Of a stretch of DNA of 64,000 nt, positions 43,401 to 54,481 are shown piece by piece. This stretch comes from Peronospora farinosa (taxonomy: Eukaryota > Oomycota > Peronosporomycetes > Peronosporales > Peronosporaceae): NCBI GenBank assembly GCA_947646735.1, contig CANTFK010000275.1, forward strand, positions 60,367 through 124,366, written 5' to 3'. The translations under genes were made by a program, and so were the position numbers. The stretch's first letter is position 1; each line of letters opens with the position of its first letter. The notes beneath the pieces were generated by a model. That model was given only the letters and a program-made list of their open reading frames with translations. It was not told the DNA's origin and ran no database searches.

Positions 43401-45060
43401 GCGATGCTTAACAAAATGACTTTAGCAACACGATTTGGTGTATGATGAATAGCGCAAAAATTGTCGTATACTCTACAGCAGCCTGGCAGCAAGTGGGAAA
43501 GACCTCCTCTAACTCTCTTACAGCGTTGATCGCGAAGCTGCCTAGTTCTTTCAGTAATACAAGCGTTGCTTCTTTACTCAAGGAAAAGTCTCCAACCTCA
43601 AAACTGTCCCTTTAGGCTATTGCAACTCGTTGGGACGCTGCCAATGGTCCAAGTGCACCAGTCATCAACGCGATATCAGTCACAAGCTTACTCAGGCACT
43701 GGCTCCGGGCCAAGCTTAATGTAGCGTCAGGCCCACGCAATAGAGTTAAAGCGACCTCACGCGATCCATAGTGCTGTTCACACAGCGAGCACTGTGACCC
43801 ACCATTTCTTCCTAGGAGCATTTGCTGGTTGTGTGTCTCGAACAAATTTTGTAAGGCGCGTACGGTTCGCTTGAATCACGCCAAAACATTCGCTATAGAT
43901 CGCCATGGAGTTTTTCCAAATTTAAGGCACATCTCTACATGCATCTTATGGATTAGAACTCGCTGTGGACAGAAGTTTGCAGTCCACCTCGTCAAGGCTG
44001 TCATGAACTGCCGATTGCAGAGTCCTGTAAACGGTTCCTGAACTGCCTGTTCAAATTCTTGTAGAACACCCCACTCACAACAAAATAAAGCTACACACTC
44101 GTGCGATAGATGATTGATCAGCATTTGTGCGCATAAAGGCATTTTAGCAACTGGGTCAGTGGTCCACACTCCAAATAGCTGAGACTTCCATTCTGGTATC
44201 ACCACGTCTAAACACTTGATTATCGTGTCTCTTTAGTATCCAATACTTTGCGACGTTTTTTTAAACGGGTACTGAAGCCAAATGATATCAAACAATTGGC
44301 TATCACGCTCAAAGCGCACACGAATATTAAGAAACGGTGTCGCCAGCTCCATTTCCTCTCTCAAGCGCAATTGCAAATGCCCACATTCCTCGTAGTGAAT
44401 CTTTAAAGTGTCTGCAATTTGACAGCACATGCCACACGACACAAGCATGACAACTGCTGTTCCATACATGGCGGCTCGCTCACTACTGTATCCATCCCTG
44501 TATCCTTCGCTGTCTTCTGAAAAAGCGAAACAACTTGACTGAATGACTAGCACATACTTACGTACTTTATACACATGTTAAACTTCAGCAAAGTGTCTAC
44601 ACTTACCATACAACGCGACTCGTTTAGGTCAACATTTTCGATTGTTCCGGTCCAGCCTCGTTTCTTCCAGCAGCGAGAACGTCATTGGCACATTCCACGC
44701 ATTGCGATGACCATCTCTCGTTGCCTGGAACAACACGTCAGCCATAAGATCGCTCACAATGTCTCTATAAATCAGGAAAAATCTCAATTGAGCAACGAAA
44801 GCGTGGGCTTTAGTACTTGGAGTGAAGGGCTCATAGACCAATGAAGGCAGCGCCATCACCATAACATCACTGCAAGTTGCACGAGCAGCCAACATGTACT
44901 TGCGTCTCTTATTGTCTCCAAACTTCTGATAATCTTCCCAACGTGCTGGATGCTGCTGTTTCATGTGGTGTCTCATATTGTCAGGTCGCCATGGAGCTGA
45001 GAAATTGCGGATGCGACTGCTTTTCTTGTGCTTATGCCACCAGTTTCTGCTCTTTCAAAT
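43400..45060 (-). pseudogene. Decayed BED zinc-finger, hAT-like element protein (oomycete repeat family)
   Basis: Read from 45060 downwards: a BED-type N-terminal segment (RIRNFSAPWRPDNMRHHMKQQHP with WWHKHK upstream), then helical sequence at 44976-44629, then 44574-44233 (VRVRFERDSQLFDIIWLQYPF), 44205-43876 (FGVWTTDP, a FCCEWGVLQEFEQAV block and ALTRWTANF) and 43845-43430. These pieces have the order of a large oomycete BED-domain family related to hAT transposases, in which a Cys-His pair sits before the BED helix and a TRW motif marks the later part. Frames shift at least four times, stops interrupt, and no terminal inverted repeats were found. Dead element or dead domesticated copy. Confidence 0.6.
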
Positions 45061-45262
45061 GCTTGACACATGAGATACACATTCCTTATAAGAACTTGTG
45101 CGAATTTCAATCATGCTCAGTCACTGCCAGTGCGTACGTGAGCTCCCAAACCTGTGGGGCGAACCTGCGGGGCGAACCTGCAGGTGTCGGGGATGTTACG
45201 ATCGTTATTTTGTGTACGATTACATATTATATACATGTGGTCCACATGAAACGATCGTCAAA

Positions 45263-47150
45263 ATGACGCAAAAAATAGCAAGCTTGACGATGGAGTCACG
45301 GCACAAGCGGGTACAGCAAAAGGGTCGCTTTACGATCACCGAGATCATTCCTGGATCGCCCTGTTCATCACATCATGTTTCATCACCTACGTTTCTAAAG
45401 GAAGAAGTTGCTATTGCAGTAGACAACGCATCCGGTAGCTACAGTGGAGTGAAAGTGGCTACAATTCAGTCTCAGCCACTATTTCACGAGCAAATTGATG
45501 CTATAGCGTGTAATGACACGATAAAACAACCCGTTGCAAGCGGGTTTGTACCGATGAAATTGGAAGAGATGACTGAGCTTCAGACGCAGCCAGCAGAAGC
45601 GGCCTTGGTATCAATTAGTGCGAGTCTAATTCTTACTCCAAAAGTGCGTCCTACTTTGTATTGATTGCATAAATTTTGATTCTGTGAATGGAGTTGATAT
45701 TATTAACGTGAAAGTGAGTAAACTCTTTTGTTAGACAAAAGCTGTTGCAATGGAATCGACGCAGCACGGGGTAGTATCGACCTCGACAGCTATTGTTCAT
45801 GCTGGTTCAGTTTCTGGACCATCGTCTTTGCGAAAGTACTCGTCTCCTAAGAAAAGCCGTGACGGAGTGCAGCGTGCTCGACGGTGATTCTTAGTTTCTC
45901 AAAAAAAAGGTCGTGGTCTGTACTGATAAACTATAGCCTTAACCACTTGTGTGCTTGGACTTTGATAGGATCAAGCATAGAGGACGTTTTACCATTATCG
46001 AGATGGCGTTCGACTCGCCAACATCCAGGAAAGACTCTGATGAAGTACGTTTATAGGAAATGGATAAAGAGAGTCTGGACATCGAGGGTCTAACGCTTTT
46101 GCGTGTATGTTCTGTATAACAGCTGTACGACCATCGTTTCGCCACTACAACTTCGGTTGGAGGATCTTCAGCTAAAAGTCTTCCACAGCAACCTAGTCGC
46201 AAGATCGATGCCGTGGAGCGCCGCACAAAGCCAAAGCGCGCGACTCGGTCGACGCCTCGCCTTCGACAACCTTCGTCCATGCGTCGTTCGAGACGGCCAA
46301 ACGAAAGTACAGCTCGCGAAGTTATCGACTTCGTGGACAGGGTAGATCCCACTGGAAGTCAGCAACACCAGCAAGCAATGACAGCCTGTGCTGAACTCGA
46401 GACTTTGTCAGTGACCGATAGCACGATCTTGACAGATGCCGTTGCAACCGGTGCTGGTGCCGCTGCAACACCACATGCCAGCGTACCAGTATTTAAGACT
46501 GGGCAAACGTTCCTTGACAGCAAGAAGACTGTCGGGGCTACAACGTCGGCTTCTCACCCTCCCACGCCGCCTTCACGGCTCGTGAATGTTTCGGAGAACA
46601 TAGTAAATCTGCCACAATCGTCATCGACGTCAATTTCAGCCGCTCAATACCTACAGCAACAGCAAACAATTGCCATGCTAATCCGACAACAACACGATTT
46701 AAAGCAGATCATCGGCGTTCTTCAGGAGCAGCAACAACAACTCTTGTCCATTCCGTCGCATATCAATGAGCTTAAAAGCCAAAGCGCAAGCTTGTACGTC
46801 TACGACATATTTTCTTATGAGGGTACCAGGTTTCTAACTCATGTTTTTGCTTCTTGCCTGGATACAGCAACAATGATCAGGCAAGAGACGACGAAACGGT
46901 AAACTTGTCTTGGCGTTGCGATTCGTCCTCACACTTGAGCTAATTTTTCTTTGTTTGCCATGCACAGCGAGAACTTTGCATGAAGGTAAACTCATTAACG
47001 CTTGCTAATGAGTCTCTGCATTCGCAGTTGCATGCTGCGGAGCAGGAAGTTCGTCACCGTAATTTGCAAATCGAGTGCTTGTCGGAAGAGAATGATGAGC
47101 TACGTCAGCGCTGTGGACAGCTAGAACTCTATCTACAACCCAGAGACTAA
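45263..47150 (+). CDS. Protein with two RFTI motifs, basic/Gln-rich middle and C-terminal coiled coil
   Basis: Six exons: 45263-45643, 45735-45883, 45981-46044, 46123-46793, 46868-46898, 46968-47150. The sum is 1479 nt (492 residues), with all phases consistent and all introns GT-AG, so a real intact gene is likely. The motif KGRFTITEIIPGSP lies near the N-terminus and RGRFTIIEMAFDSP begins exon 3, so the same 10-residue module is used twice. A basic Arg/Lys stretch follows (RRTKPKRATRSTPRLRQ), then a Gln-rich region ending in a helical EQQQQL segment, and a C-terminal heptad coiled coil (about 435-490). No known family was recognised. RFx(V/I) is the type of short motif bound by OSR1/SPAK CCT domains, but that link is speculative. 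The protein may be an oomycete-specific nuclear or scaffold factor. Confidence 0.6.
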
Positions 47151-47241
47151 GCTCGCGCCAACTACAACTTGCTTCATTAACAAAGGCAAGTAGAGATCCG
47201 TTCTGACAGAAGAGTTTGAGCATCGTGTACGCAAACTCTGA

Positions 47242-47277
47242 GTCAGCAACAGCAACAGCAACAGTAGCAGCAGCAGC
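47242..47277. repeat. CAG/CAA trinucleotide repeat
   Basis: AGCAACAGCAACAGCAACAG followed by TAGCAGCAGCAGCAA, just after the RFTI gene stop (47150) and outside any supported coding frame. It may be a former extension of the gene's Gln-rich part. Confidence 0.7.
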
Positions 47278-47730
47278 AATCCAATTTGAGAAATTGCTAA
47301 ATCATGCCAGCGATTTTTGTAGTGGTCATGGTTGTCATACAAAATATACGACCTGGTCAATATGGATGATAACAAAACACCGAGCAACGCGACTGACTCG
47401 CGTCTTGACGTCTTGAGAAGATCAATCAATACTTTATAAGATCCGAGCTACTTGAATCATGCTTGGGGTCATTGTAATCCGTAACAATGTCTATGAAATG
47501 GCTGCAGCAATTTGGCAGCAAAAAGCATGGCGTACAAGAAAGAAGAGTACGAAACGGCCGTTTTGTAGGATTGTCTTTTGTTCTGTATACCCTGGTTTTG
47601 CAAAAGCCGTGAGCCCATGTCGCGCGAACATCGTACAGGCACAAGGAGCGGCTGCATATCAGGTAGGACACTGATAATGTTGCAAAGAAAACTTACGAAG
47701 CCTTTTTACCTCCGATTTCATACAAGTCTT

Positions 47731-47782
47731 CCTACTTTACGGCAGAAATACTAGTGCAAAGGTATTTCTGCCGTGATGTAGG
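47731..47782. other. Perfect 13-bp stem-loop with extended base
   Basis: ACGGCAGAAATAC (47739-47751), 10-nt loop, GTATTTCTGCCGT (47762-47774). A 3x3 internal loop is followed by a further CCTAC (47731-47735)/GTAGG (47778-47782) stem, 18 pairs in all. It lies in the gene-free stretch after the RFTI gene. Confidence 0.6.
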
Positions 47783-47839
47783 CTGTAATAAAGATCGTTA
47801 ACACGGGACTCAATTGGACGCATTCTTCATCAAAGTACT

Positions 47840-47876
47840 ACAATTTAATGGACCATTGCAATCTAATGGACCATTA
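47840..47876. repeat. 18-bp tandem duplication with internal palindrome
   Basis: TTTAATGGACCATTGCAA is followed at once by TCTAATGGACCATTAAAA. Both halves carry AATGGACCATT. The word GGACC recurs at 48801, 48815 and 48829, suggesting ends of one decayed element. Confidence 0.45.
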
Positions 47877-48078
47877 AAAGAGGAAGGGTGGAAACTACAT
47901 TGGTACTGATACAATTGAAGAGCAGGTGAGAAGGACGTTCTAGTCGGAAAAGCAGAAAGTACACATGCGATACGTGATATGGTCGACCCAGGATTTTGGC
48001 GAGTGAAGTGCAGAATTGATTACAGTTCATGTACATCAGTGTGCAGTATACTGTAGCAATAATAATACATATAGAACT

Positions 48079-48131
48079 CTCTCCGTTAAATTATGGGTAT
48101 GATGGACGACAATATCCATAACTTAACAGAG
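48079..48131. repeat. Imperfect inverted repeat (about 20-bp arms)
   Basis: The arm 48079-48100 pairs with 48112-48131 in 18 of 20 aligned positions with a 2-nt gap; the core is GTTAAATTATGG against CCATAACTTAAC. The loop is 11 nt. Possibly a MITE or a folded RNA. Confidence 0.5.
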
Positions 48132-48254
48132 ATTAAAACTTCTCGGAGTTTGTGGATTGTACATAGCAGACGCACAAGACGCACAAGTCTCAGACTCTTT
48201 GCTTCATTGTTCCGTGCCTAAAGGTGTGCGACACGTCGTCAACTTGTTTTCCCT

Positions 48255-48694
48255 GTGCTAATAGTAAATGCTAAATGTAAATTTACAGTGTCTAACAGTG
48301 TCTTGCTTACCTCGATAGTTCAAGATGTCGCAAAGCTGGAGCAGGAGCTGAGAGACCAGCTAGAGCAGCTGCGTGTCCGGGAATCCATGACGATTTCGGA
48401 GCTTCTCAATCCTATCGAAGAGGATGAGACTGCTCAGACGGAGCTGATCGAGAACGAGATTCTGTCAGAGGTACAGAAGGAGGGTAAAAAACAGTAAAGA
48501 TGTGGCATTTGCCGCAAACAAGTTCACCAGAATTAAAAAGAATAACCTCCTTCGTGATACCTGCTCCCTGCTCAATGTATCGGAGGAAAGTCACCAAGCG
48601 GCTTATCGAGTCCTCCCGCGACCTTCAATTTGACATTCGCAACGCACCCACCACCCAAATTATCCTCAAGTTCTTTTCAGCAGTGTCTTTATAG
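48255..48694 (+). pseudogene. Possible pogo/Tigger-type transposase C-terminal remnant
   Basis: An acidic helical piece (KLEQELRDQLEQLRVRESMTIS then ELLNPIEEDE) ends at 48497. After one frame change, LPQTSSPELKRITS and DLQFDIRNAPTTQ extend to about 48694. The acidic NPIEEDE-type stretch resembles the C-terminal tail of pogo/Tigger transposases as I know them from oomycetes. No catalytic DDE core remains. The region 47151-48254 upstream holds only the hairpins listed here. Confidence 0.3.
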
Positions 48695-48798
48695 TAAAAC
48701 AGTTGTAAACAAGTTGCTACAACGTCTGACACGCGTGACGATCGAGGACATAATTTGTCTGAATGAAAGCCATCACTGATGGTTCACACGATATTACA

Positions 48799-48838
48799 GT
48801 GGACCGACTACATTGGACCGACTACATTGGACCGACTA
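48799..48838. repeat. 14-bp tandem repeat (TTGGACCGACTACA x 2.9)
   Basis: GTGGACCGACTACA, TTGGACCGACTACA and a partial TTGGACCGACTA follow in tandem. The first copy begins CAGTGGACC, the sort of start often seen at pogo-like termini, but no inverted partner was found. Confidence 0.75.
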
Positions 48839-49201
48839 TTGTCCTGTTTTATACAATTCATAACCTGAAAATCTCATTTCATATCGTTCGTACCCACGTC
48901 GGCCATAGCCAGCCGTGTATGTACTTTTGACGTGCTTAAATCTCGAACCATTATCTTTGGAGACGAAATGCACTTTCTTTTTGTATGAATAATTCCACCA
49001 CGTTAATTAAGTTTTGCAGGTTCCATGAGAAAATACGTTTATCTCTACGGTTCAGTTCTCAAAACGCAGACTAAAGCGCTTAACTTTTTGATTAGCGGCC
49101 AGTGCCAGTGGTCCACCATTTACAAGAGCGCAGGCGCGTGCGTAAACACCTCTTGTATACAAATTTTAAGTCATATAACAGTCCGAATCATAATCAAGTC
49201 A

Positions 49202-51208
49202 ATGTACTCGAACGAGATGCTGTTTAAATGCAACGGATCGCCACATATGGTAGAGGACACCGAGATTCTAGACGAGGACGACGTCGTGTCTCTGGGCCTT
49301 GCCGTTAACACGCGGAATTATCAGGCGTTGATTGCTAACTTGGCGTGCAAAGTCTCTGTCTCTCATAGCCGACGCCGATCACTTGGTACAATGTACCAGG
49401 AGGACCAGCCACTGGCGAGCCCTATAAAGGACGAGAAGATGGCTACATGTGATCAAAAAGAAGAGGATTACACTGTCATGGGGTTACCTGTAGACACAAG
49501 GAATTATGAAGCTATTGTAGGTGGTAATCGTCCCATAAGATCCGACTCAGGACCGGGGTATCGATTCAGTCGACGTGCAACGGTGGGAACAATGGCACAG
49601 ATGCCAGAGCCAGTAAATAGAGACAAGGACGAGTCTATGGTTGTAGATGAAAGGGGTGGACAGGATGACGCTGTCATGGGGCTGCCAATTAGTACAGGGA
49701 ACTATGTGGCTTATTTAGCAGGTCAAGAAGGATCTGGATTACAACAGGCAGGACATCGCTATCGAGGATACAGTAATCTTGCCCAAGAGAAGGAGGCCCG
49801 TGAACCACGTGTTAGTGACCCGTACCTTTCATCTTCACAACGTGGACAGCTTTCTTCTGATTTCCATGCATCTTCAAGCAATAATAATCAGAAGGATAAC
49901 ATACGTTCATCCTGCTTTGATAACCGACGTGCATCAAGTGCAGCGGTTGTTCCTCATGCAGGCTGGGTATTTATTCAACGTGGTGCATTTAGATCGTGGA
50001 AACGATACTATGCCGTTTTGTCAGGGACGGAGTTTAAGTACAGCAAAGGCGTGGGGCAGTCTCCAAAGGGTTATGGCCTTCTGATGTCCGTTCAACGAAT
50101 GGAGGATTTGCGCTTTGGACTACAGCTCGAGTTTGGCGACGGCGGCACGCTTCAGATCCGATGCCCCAGTGACCATGACCATGAGCAATGGTTGAGATCG
50201 ATGGAAAAAGCTATTGAGCGCAATCAGAACCTCAACTCGCGATCGAAAACGTCATACACACTTACAGCGGCTGAGCAACACGAGGGCTATTTGTTCAAGC
50301 AAGAGAAAAATAAAGCGTGGAAGCGATGTTTTTTCGTCGTGCGTATTGACGGCTACATTGAGTGCCGAGATGGTAAGCATGGCACCCCTGACCGCAAGTG
50401 CTCTGGGTATATCAAGGCTGTATCATTCGCAGACTGTCACGCGAATGGATTAGCTATTCAGCTCAGCACAGATATGTGTATGGTATGCTACGCAGATTCG
50501 TACGACGACCAGATGCTTTGGTATGGTGCTATCTCAGCAGCAGCCAGCGCGAATGGCAAAATAGTACAACTGACGACGTCGGTGAAAAGCTGCTATGTGC
50601 AAACAGCGCTGTCAAACCACGCAGGATGGCTATACAAACAGGCAGGTATTTTTAAGGGCTGGAAGCGGTTGTACTTTACACTGCATGGCGTTGAATTGGC
50701 TTATGCCAAGGACACAAACTCGGAGATTGTGCTTTCCGATAAGGCGCATATGGTGGAAGAATGGGAAGGTCATGCAAATGGACTATTGATTCGGCTAATG
50801 AGCGGACGCGTCTGGAAAGTTCATGCCGAGACATACGAAACAGCCAAGCGGTGGCGCTCCGTCATTAGCAGCGCATGTCGGCACGCGGAAACTTTTAATC
50901 TAAAAAAGTATCTAAATAGCCGGCGGCGCAAGAAATTGAGGCCCGTGTTTGGTGGATGGCTTACAGAGGTGAAGAAGGGCTCGCGTTTGCGGCGCTTCTA
51001 CGTGGTGGACGGCTCATCGCTTGGTGTTGCCAATGATGTGGACAACCAGCTCGAGCGTCTTGGCACCGTTGTGGACGTTGGGTCAACGCGTGATCTGGAG
51101 TGCGGAATGGTGTTTACGCTTGCTAACGGAAACAAGGTGAAGGTGAATTGCGACTCACTGGCCGACTCCAGATGCTGGTACGAGTGCTTGAACTTTTCAC
51201 TCAAGTAG
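49202..51208 (+). CDS. Protein with triplicated MGLPV-type motif and four PH domains
   Basis: Single exon, 668 residues from the ATG at 49202 (an in-frame ATG at 49025 would add 59 residues that look non-coding). The N-terminal third carries three copies of an acidic module: VVSLGLAVNTRNYQALIA, YTVMGLPVDTRNYEAIVG and DAVMGLPISTGNYVAYLA. Four pleckstrin-homology domains follow in tandem, each starting at a Gly-Trp/Tyr-Leu-type strand (AGWVFIQRG, EGYLFKQEK, AGWLYKQAG, FGGWLTEVK) and each ending in a Trp-containing helix (EQWLRSMEK, LWYGAISAA, KRWRSVISS, CWYECLNFS). Tandem PH proteins bind phosphoinositides and act as membrane adaptors. I know no named family with this layout; likely oomycete-specific. 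Codon use is like neighbouring genes. Confidence 0.85.
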   Translation: MYSNEMLFKCNGSPHMVEDTEILDEDDVVSLGLAVNTRNYQALIANLACKVSVSHSRRRSLGTMYQEDQPLASPIKDEKMATCDQKEEDYTVMGLPVDTRNYEAIVGGNRPIRSDSGPGYRFSRRATVGTMAQMPEPVNRDKDESMVVDERGGQDDAVMGLPISTGNYVAYLAGQEGSGLQQAGHRYRGYSNLAQEKEAREPRVSDPYLSSSQRGQLSSDFHASSSNNNQKDNIRSSCFDNRRASSAAVVPHAGWVFIQRGAFRSWKRYYAVLSGTEFKYSKGVGQSPKGYGLLMSVQRMEDLRFGLQLEFGDGGTLQIRCPSDHDHEQWLRSMEKAIERNQNLNSRSKTSYTLTAAEQHEGYLFKQEKNKAWKRCFFVVRIDGYIECRDGKHGTPDRKCSGYIKAVSFADCHANGLAIQLSTDMCMVCYADSYDDQMLWYGAISAAASANGKIVQLTTSVKSCYVQTALSNHAGWLYKQAGIFKGWKRLYFTLHGVELAYAKDTNSEIVLSDKAHMVEEWEGHANGLLIRLMSGRVWKVHAETYETAKRWRSVISSACRHAETFNLKKYLNSRRRKKLRPVFGGWLTEVKKGSRLRRFYVVDGSSLGVANDVDNQLERLGTVVDVGSTRDLECGMVFTLANGNKVKVNCDSLADSRCWYECLNFSLK

Positions 51209-51628
51209 ATGTGCTTCAGTGAATTTGTACAACAGTGGCTGTAGTGTCAGTCGTAAGGTATTAGGACAAACAACCTCGGGGACTGGGTCTGACCGAAGAA
51301 GGGTTTTCGTGTCGTCGTATCGGTCACAGTGAATCGAATAGTAACATAATTTAGTTGTTTCAATCTTGCAAATGTAAAGTGTCTTCGGGCAAAGGGCAAA
51401 AAGCTTAGTCTCTTGCTGCATTGTTGACAGGTATTAGAGCGAGTCGACAATCTGGTCATACAACCGCGTTCAAACTGATAACAACACTGTCGATGAAAAT
51501 TACTGACGAACAATTTGATAGGCTTCACCGCTTACGTTTAAAATCGTTCGAACGAGGTTTCTTGGTATTTCATTACGAACTGCTGCGGATCCGTTGCAGT
51601 ATCAACCTTTCTGACCAAATCCACGACC
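51209..51628. other. Convergent intergenic gap
   Basis: 420 bp between the PH-protein stop and the Tat-SF1 stop. I see no gene, repeat or structured element in it. Confidence 0.5.
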
Positions 51629-53845
51629 TTATTTTTCATCATCAAGATCATCAGGATCTGGCATGACCCGATCCATATGCACCTCGATAGCAAGATCTTC
51701 ATGCTCGTCTACATCATCGTTGCTTTTCACATCACGGTCGTCGCTGCCATCAGCGACGCAAGGAATTTCACGACCATTGCGAGCTTCTTTTTCTCCAGCA
51801 GCGATCTCATCTTGCTTCATTTGCTTCTCGTCATTGGCTTCACTATCAGAAGATGACGAACCTTCCTCCAGCCACTCTTGAAATTTATCAGCACGCTCCT
51901 TCTCCTCATTCGTACTTTCCCGATGGGTGTAGTCTGTGCCATCCCAAAATCCACACTCAAGTTTTCGGCCAGCAAAGAATCGTCCGTTCATAATCTCGAC
52001 ACACCGAGCAGCAGAGCCACTTGAAGCAAATTTAATTGCCACCACACCGTCCATGTGCTTGGCAAAGAGCGTAATCTTTGACACCTCACCAATCTTCGAG
52101 CATTCACCATATATATCTTCTTGCAATTCTTTCTCATATGCTTCGTCTATTCATAAATAAGACCCCTAGGTCAGTTATCCCCGCATATGCAATACAATCT
52201 AAAAGCTTACCTTCAATTTCAGCAGGAGTAAACATATGCTTGATAACAACAATACGTAGGCCAGCTGGCTCGCTAACTTCACCTTCGTTCCAGGACAAAG
52301 CCTAGAGAAATCGATACCAATGTAAAAGAACCTCCGCCTTCTGTAAGTCGCAATATTCTCAACCTTACCTTTTCCTTCTCGAACATTCTAATCTTTGCGC
52401 GTGTGTCGATTTTGTTCTTCTTCCGCTTAACAAACTCTTCACCTTTTTGCTGAAACTCCGCGGGGCATACATCGATAGGCCACCTACAACAATTTACAGG
52501 AACAAGTGGCGAGTGTGTCAATTCATATGGCTATATCATAATCATCTTTACAATTACAAACGTACTTGGGTCGGATCTGTGACTTGTCGAGCAATTGTAC
52601 GGCAAGCTCCACCGATGCTTCCTTCATATAGCACACTGATCCATCGCCCTGCAGGCAGCATTATACATCCAGCGTCGTGATAAACTAGGACGCATCTTAC
52701 ACTAGCAAAACTTACGTTTAACCCCCCACTCTCTCTGTTTGGATACAGCTTAATGCGTGGTTCGCCAGTTACGATGTCCGACTGGATTACACCGCATTTT
52801 GCAAAATGATCGTGCACCTCTTGCACCGTAACATCCAGTGGTAAACCGTTCACATACGCCCACGTATTTCTCCTGCTTCTTTTCCACTTGTCACTTTTCT
52901 TCTTCTTCTTTTTCTTGCGCTTTTTAGCAGCATCTACATCCACATTTGTTTCATAAGCGGATGGTGTCGACACAATCGATGCAATCGGCTTCTCATTCTG
53001 GTCAGTCTCGTGTCCATCCTTGTTATCTTTTAGACATGGCTGACCAGCGTCTTTCTCTGACTTAGCTTCCGCCACAGCCTCTTGCAAAGACGCCAGCTCT
53101 TCTTCAATTTTGTCTTCAGGTGTAATATACGTCTTCGACTCCGTATCAAACACATATTTCTTGCCATCTTCAGCAACAAGAGCGTCTGTCAATCTACACA
53201 AAAAAATAAATAAAAAAAACATTAGCCAAGTCAGACACTAAAGTATATCAACACCACAAACAAGAAAACATACGTACTTATTCTCAAAAACTTGATGTTC
53301 CATAGGCACTTCACTTGCCTGTTCTTGCAACTCTATTTCTCGATTCAAATCATCATTGGCTTCTTGTAAAAACTCTTTCAGCGACGGCACTTCACCTACA
53401 TCCCACCAAAAAATCATATACTTATATCAGTATAAACAAAAAGTATCTTGCAATAACATTGCAATAACTATTGCCCACCAATGGGTTTCCAACCGTCGAG
53501 CTCTTGGTTCCAGACGAGCGTCATACCGTCCACTTCTCCGTCCACAAAAAGCTGCACGAGACGCTGCGTCGTCACTGGACCGGTCCGCGTTCCTTCTTCG
53601 CTCAACTTCGCTGTATTCTCAGCCGTATAGTACCAAAGCATTGTCCAAACGTGGCAATAAGCTGCCAAAGGCTCAACATTAACGATTGCAGCCCATTCAG
53701 AGAGATGCTTGGTCCACACCAATTGCTGTGGCTGCACGATACCCTTACGTAGAAGCTTTTTGAGGACTACAAGAGACACAGGGCCTTTTGGCTGTCCTGT
53801 GACGGCGTCCAAGTAGAGCCACAGCTTGGCTCCTGACGTCGTCAT
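51629..53845 (-). CDS. HTATSF1: Tat-SF1/CUS2-like U2 snRNP splicing factor with GYF_2 modules
   Basis: Seven exons: 53845-53479, 53395-53278, 53193-52716, 52648-52566, 52483-52369, 52301-52211, 52146-51629. They total 1770 nt (589 residues) with every phase consistent. The N-terminus has two GYF_2-like modules (GPVSLVVLKKLL; TGPVTTQRLVQLF) not usual in animal Tat-SF1. An acidic and then Lys-rich linker precedes an RRM (WAYVNGLPLDV, CGVIQSDI), and a UHM-type second RRM (CSKIGEVSKITLF, GRFFAGRKL with the RxF signature). The C-terminus is acidic. Tat-SF1/CUS2 binds SF3B1 ULMs and helps U2 snRNP fold and load. ATTGG and CCAAT boxes are at 53882-53886 and 53910-53914, 37 and 65 bp upstream. Confidence 0.92.
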
Positions 53846-54481
53846 CCTGTGATGCTGGTAAATGTCAATTGACAGGTAACGATTGGTTAAAACGTTGTCT
53901 TTATATCAGCCAATCATATTACGAATAAAACGAACCGTTAGATCAGGTTGTAAGATGGCTACACTTGATATGTAATCATTGTAATGAAGCAGATTATGTA
54001 GCCAAACTATGATCGCAACAACATTTGTGATACACTATTCTTCTCCATAGGTAAAAACTTTGGACGATCGGATCGATAACTTAAGAAGCATGTTATTGTT
54101 GATGACAGCAGAAAAGTTTTTCCTGCACTCAAATGCAAAATCTTTATAGGAAGCTTAACAACTGGTTTCTATGTCAACAGCAGCTTGTCAGATTAGTGAA
54201 CAACATACATTGAACAAGAAAGCGCAGCACGAAAGTCTCAGTCACTAGCCGGCCGGTTCAACAAGACTACCATACGACACAAAGATTGCGTTCTAGCCAA
54301 CGATCACAAGTCTCCAACTGGAATGACTGAAAACATTCAACCAACAGGCATAAAATAAACTGGATAATAGCAGATTACAAAGTAAAAGTGACCAATCGAC
54401 TTGTTGCCAGCCATCTCTCGATCGCCATTGGCCGTGCTTCATCTCCTAAGCTTTTCCACAAGTCTGTGTCTCTGCAATAGC
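53846..54481. other. Gap without a recognised gene
   Basis: About 636 bp. Apart from the CCAAT/ATTGG boxes near the Tat-SF1 start, nothing is recognised. A plus-strand frame at 54401-54670 overlaps LLPH exon 2 and is a shadow. Confidence 0.5.

Noticed and set aside
47460..47674. Frame reading IWQQKAWRTRKKSTKR as a gene
   Set aside because: No family and frame bias absent; both strands are equally open.
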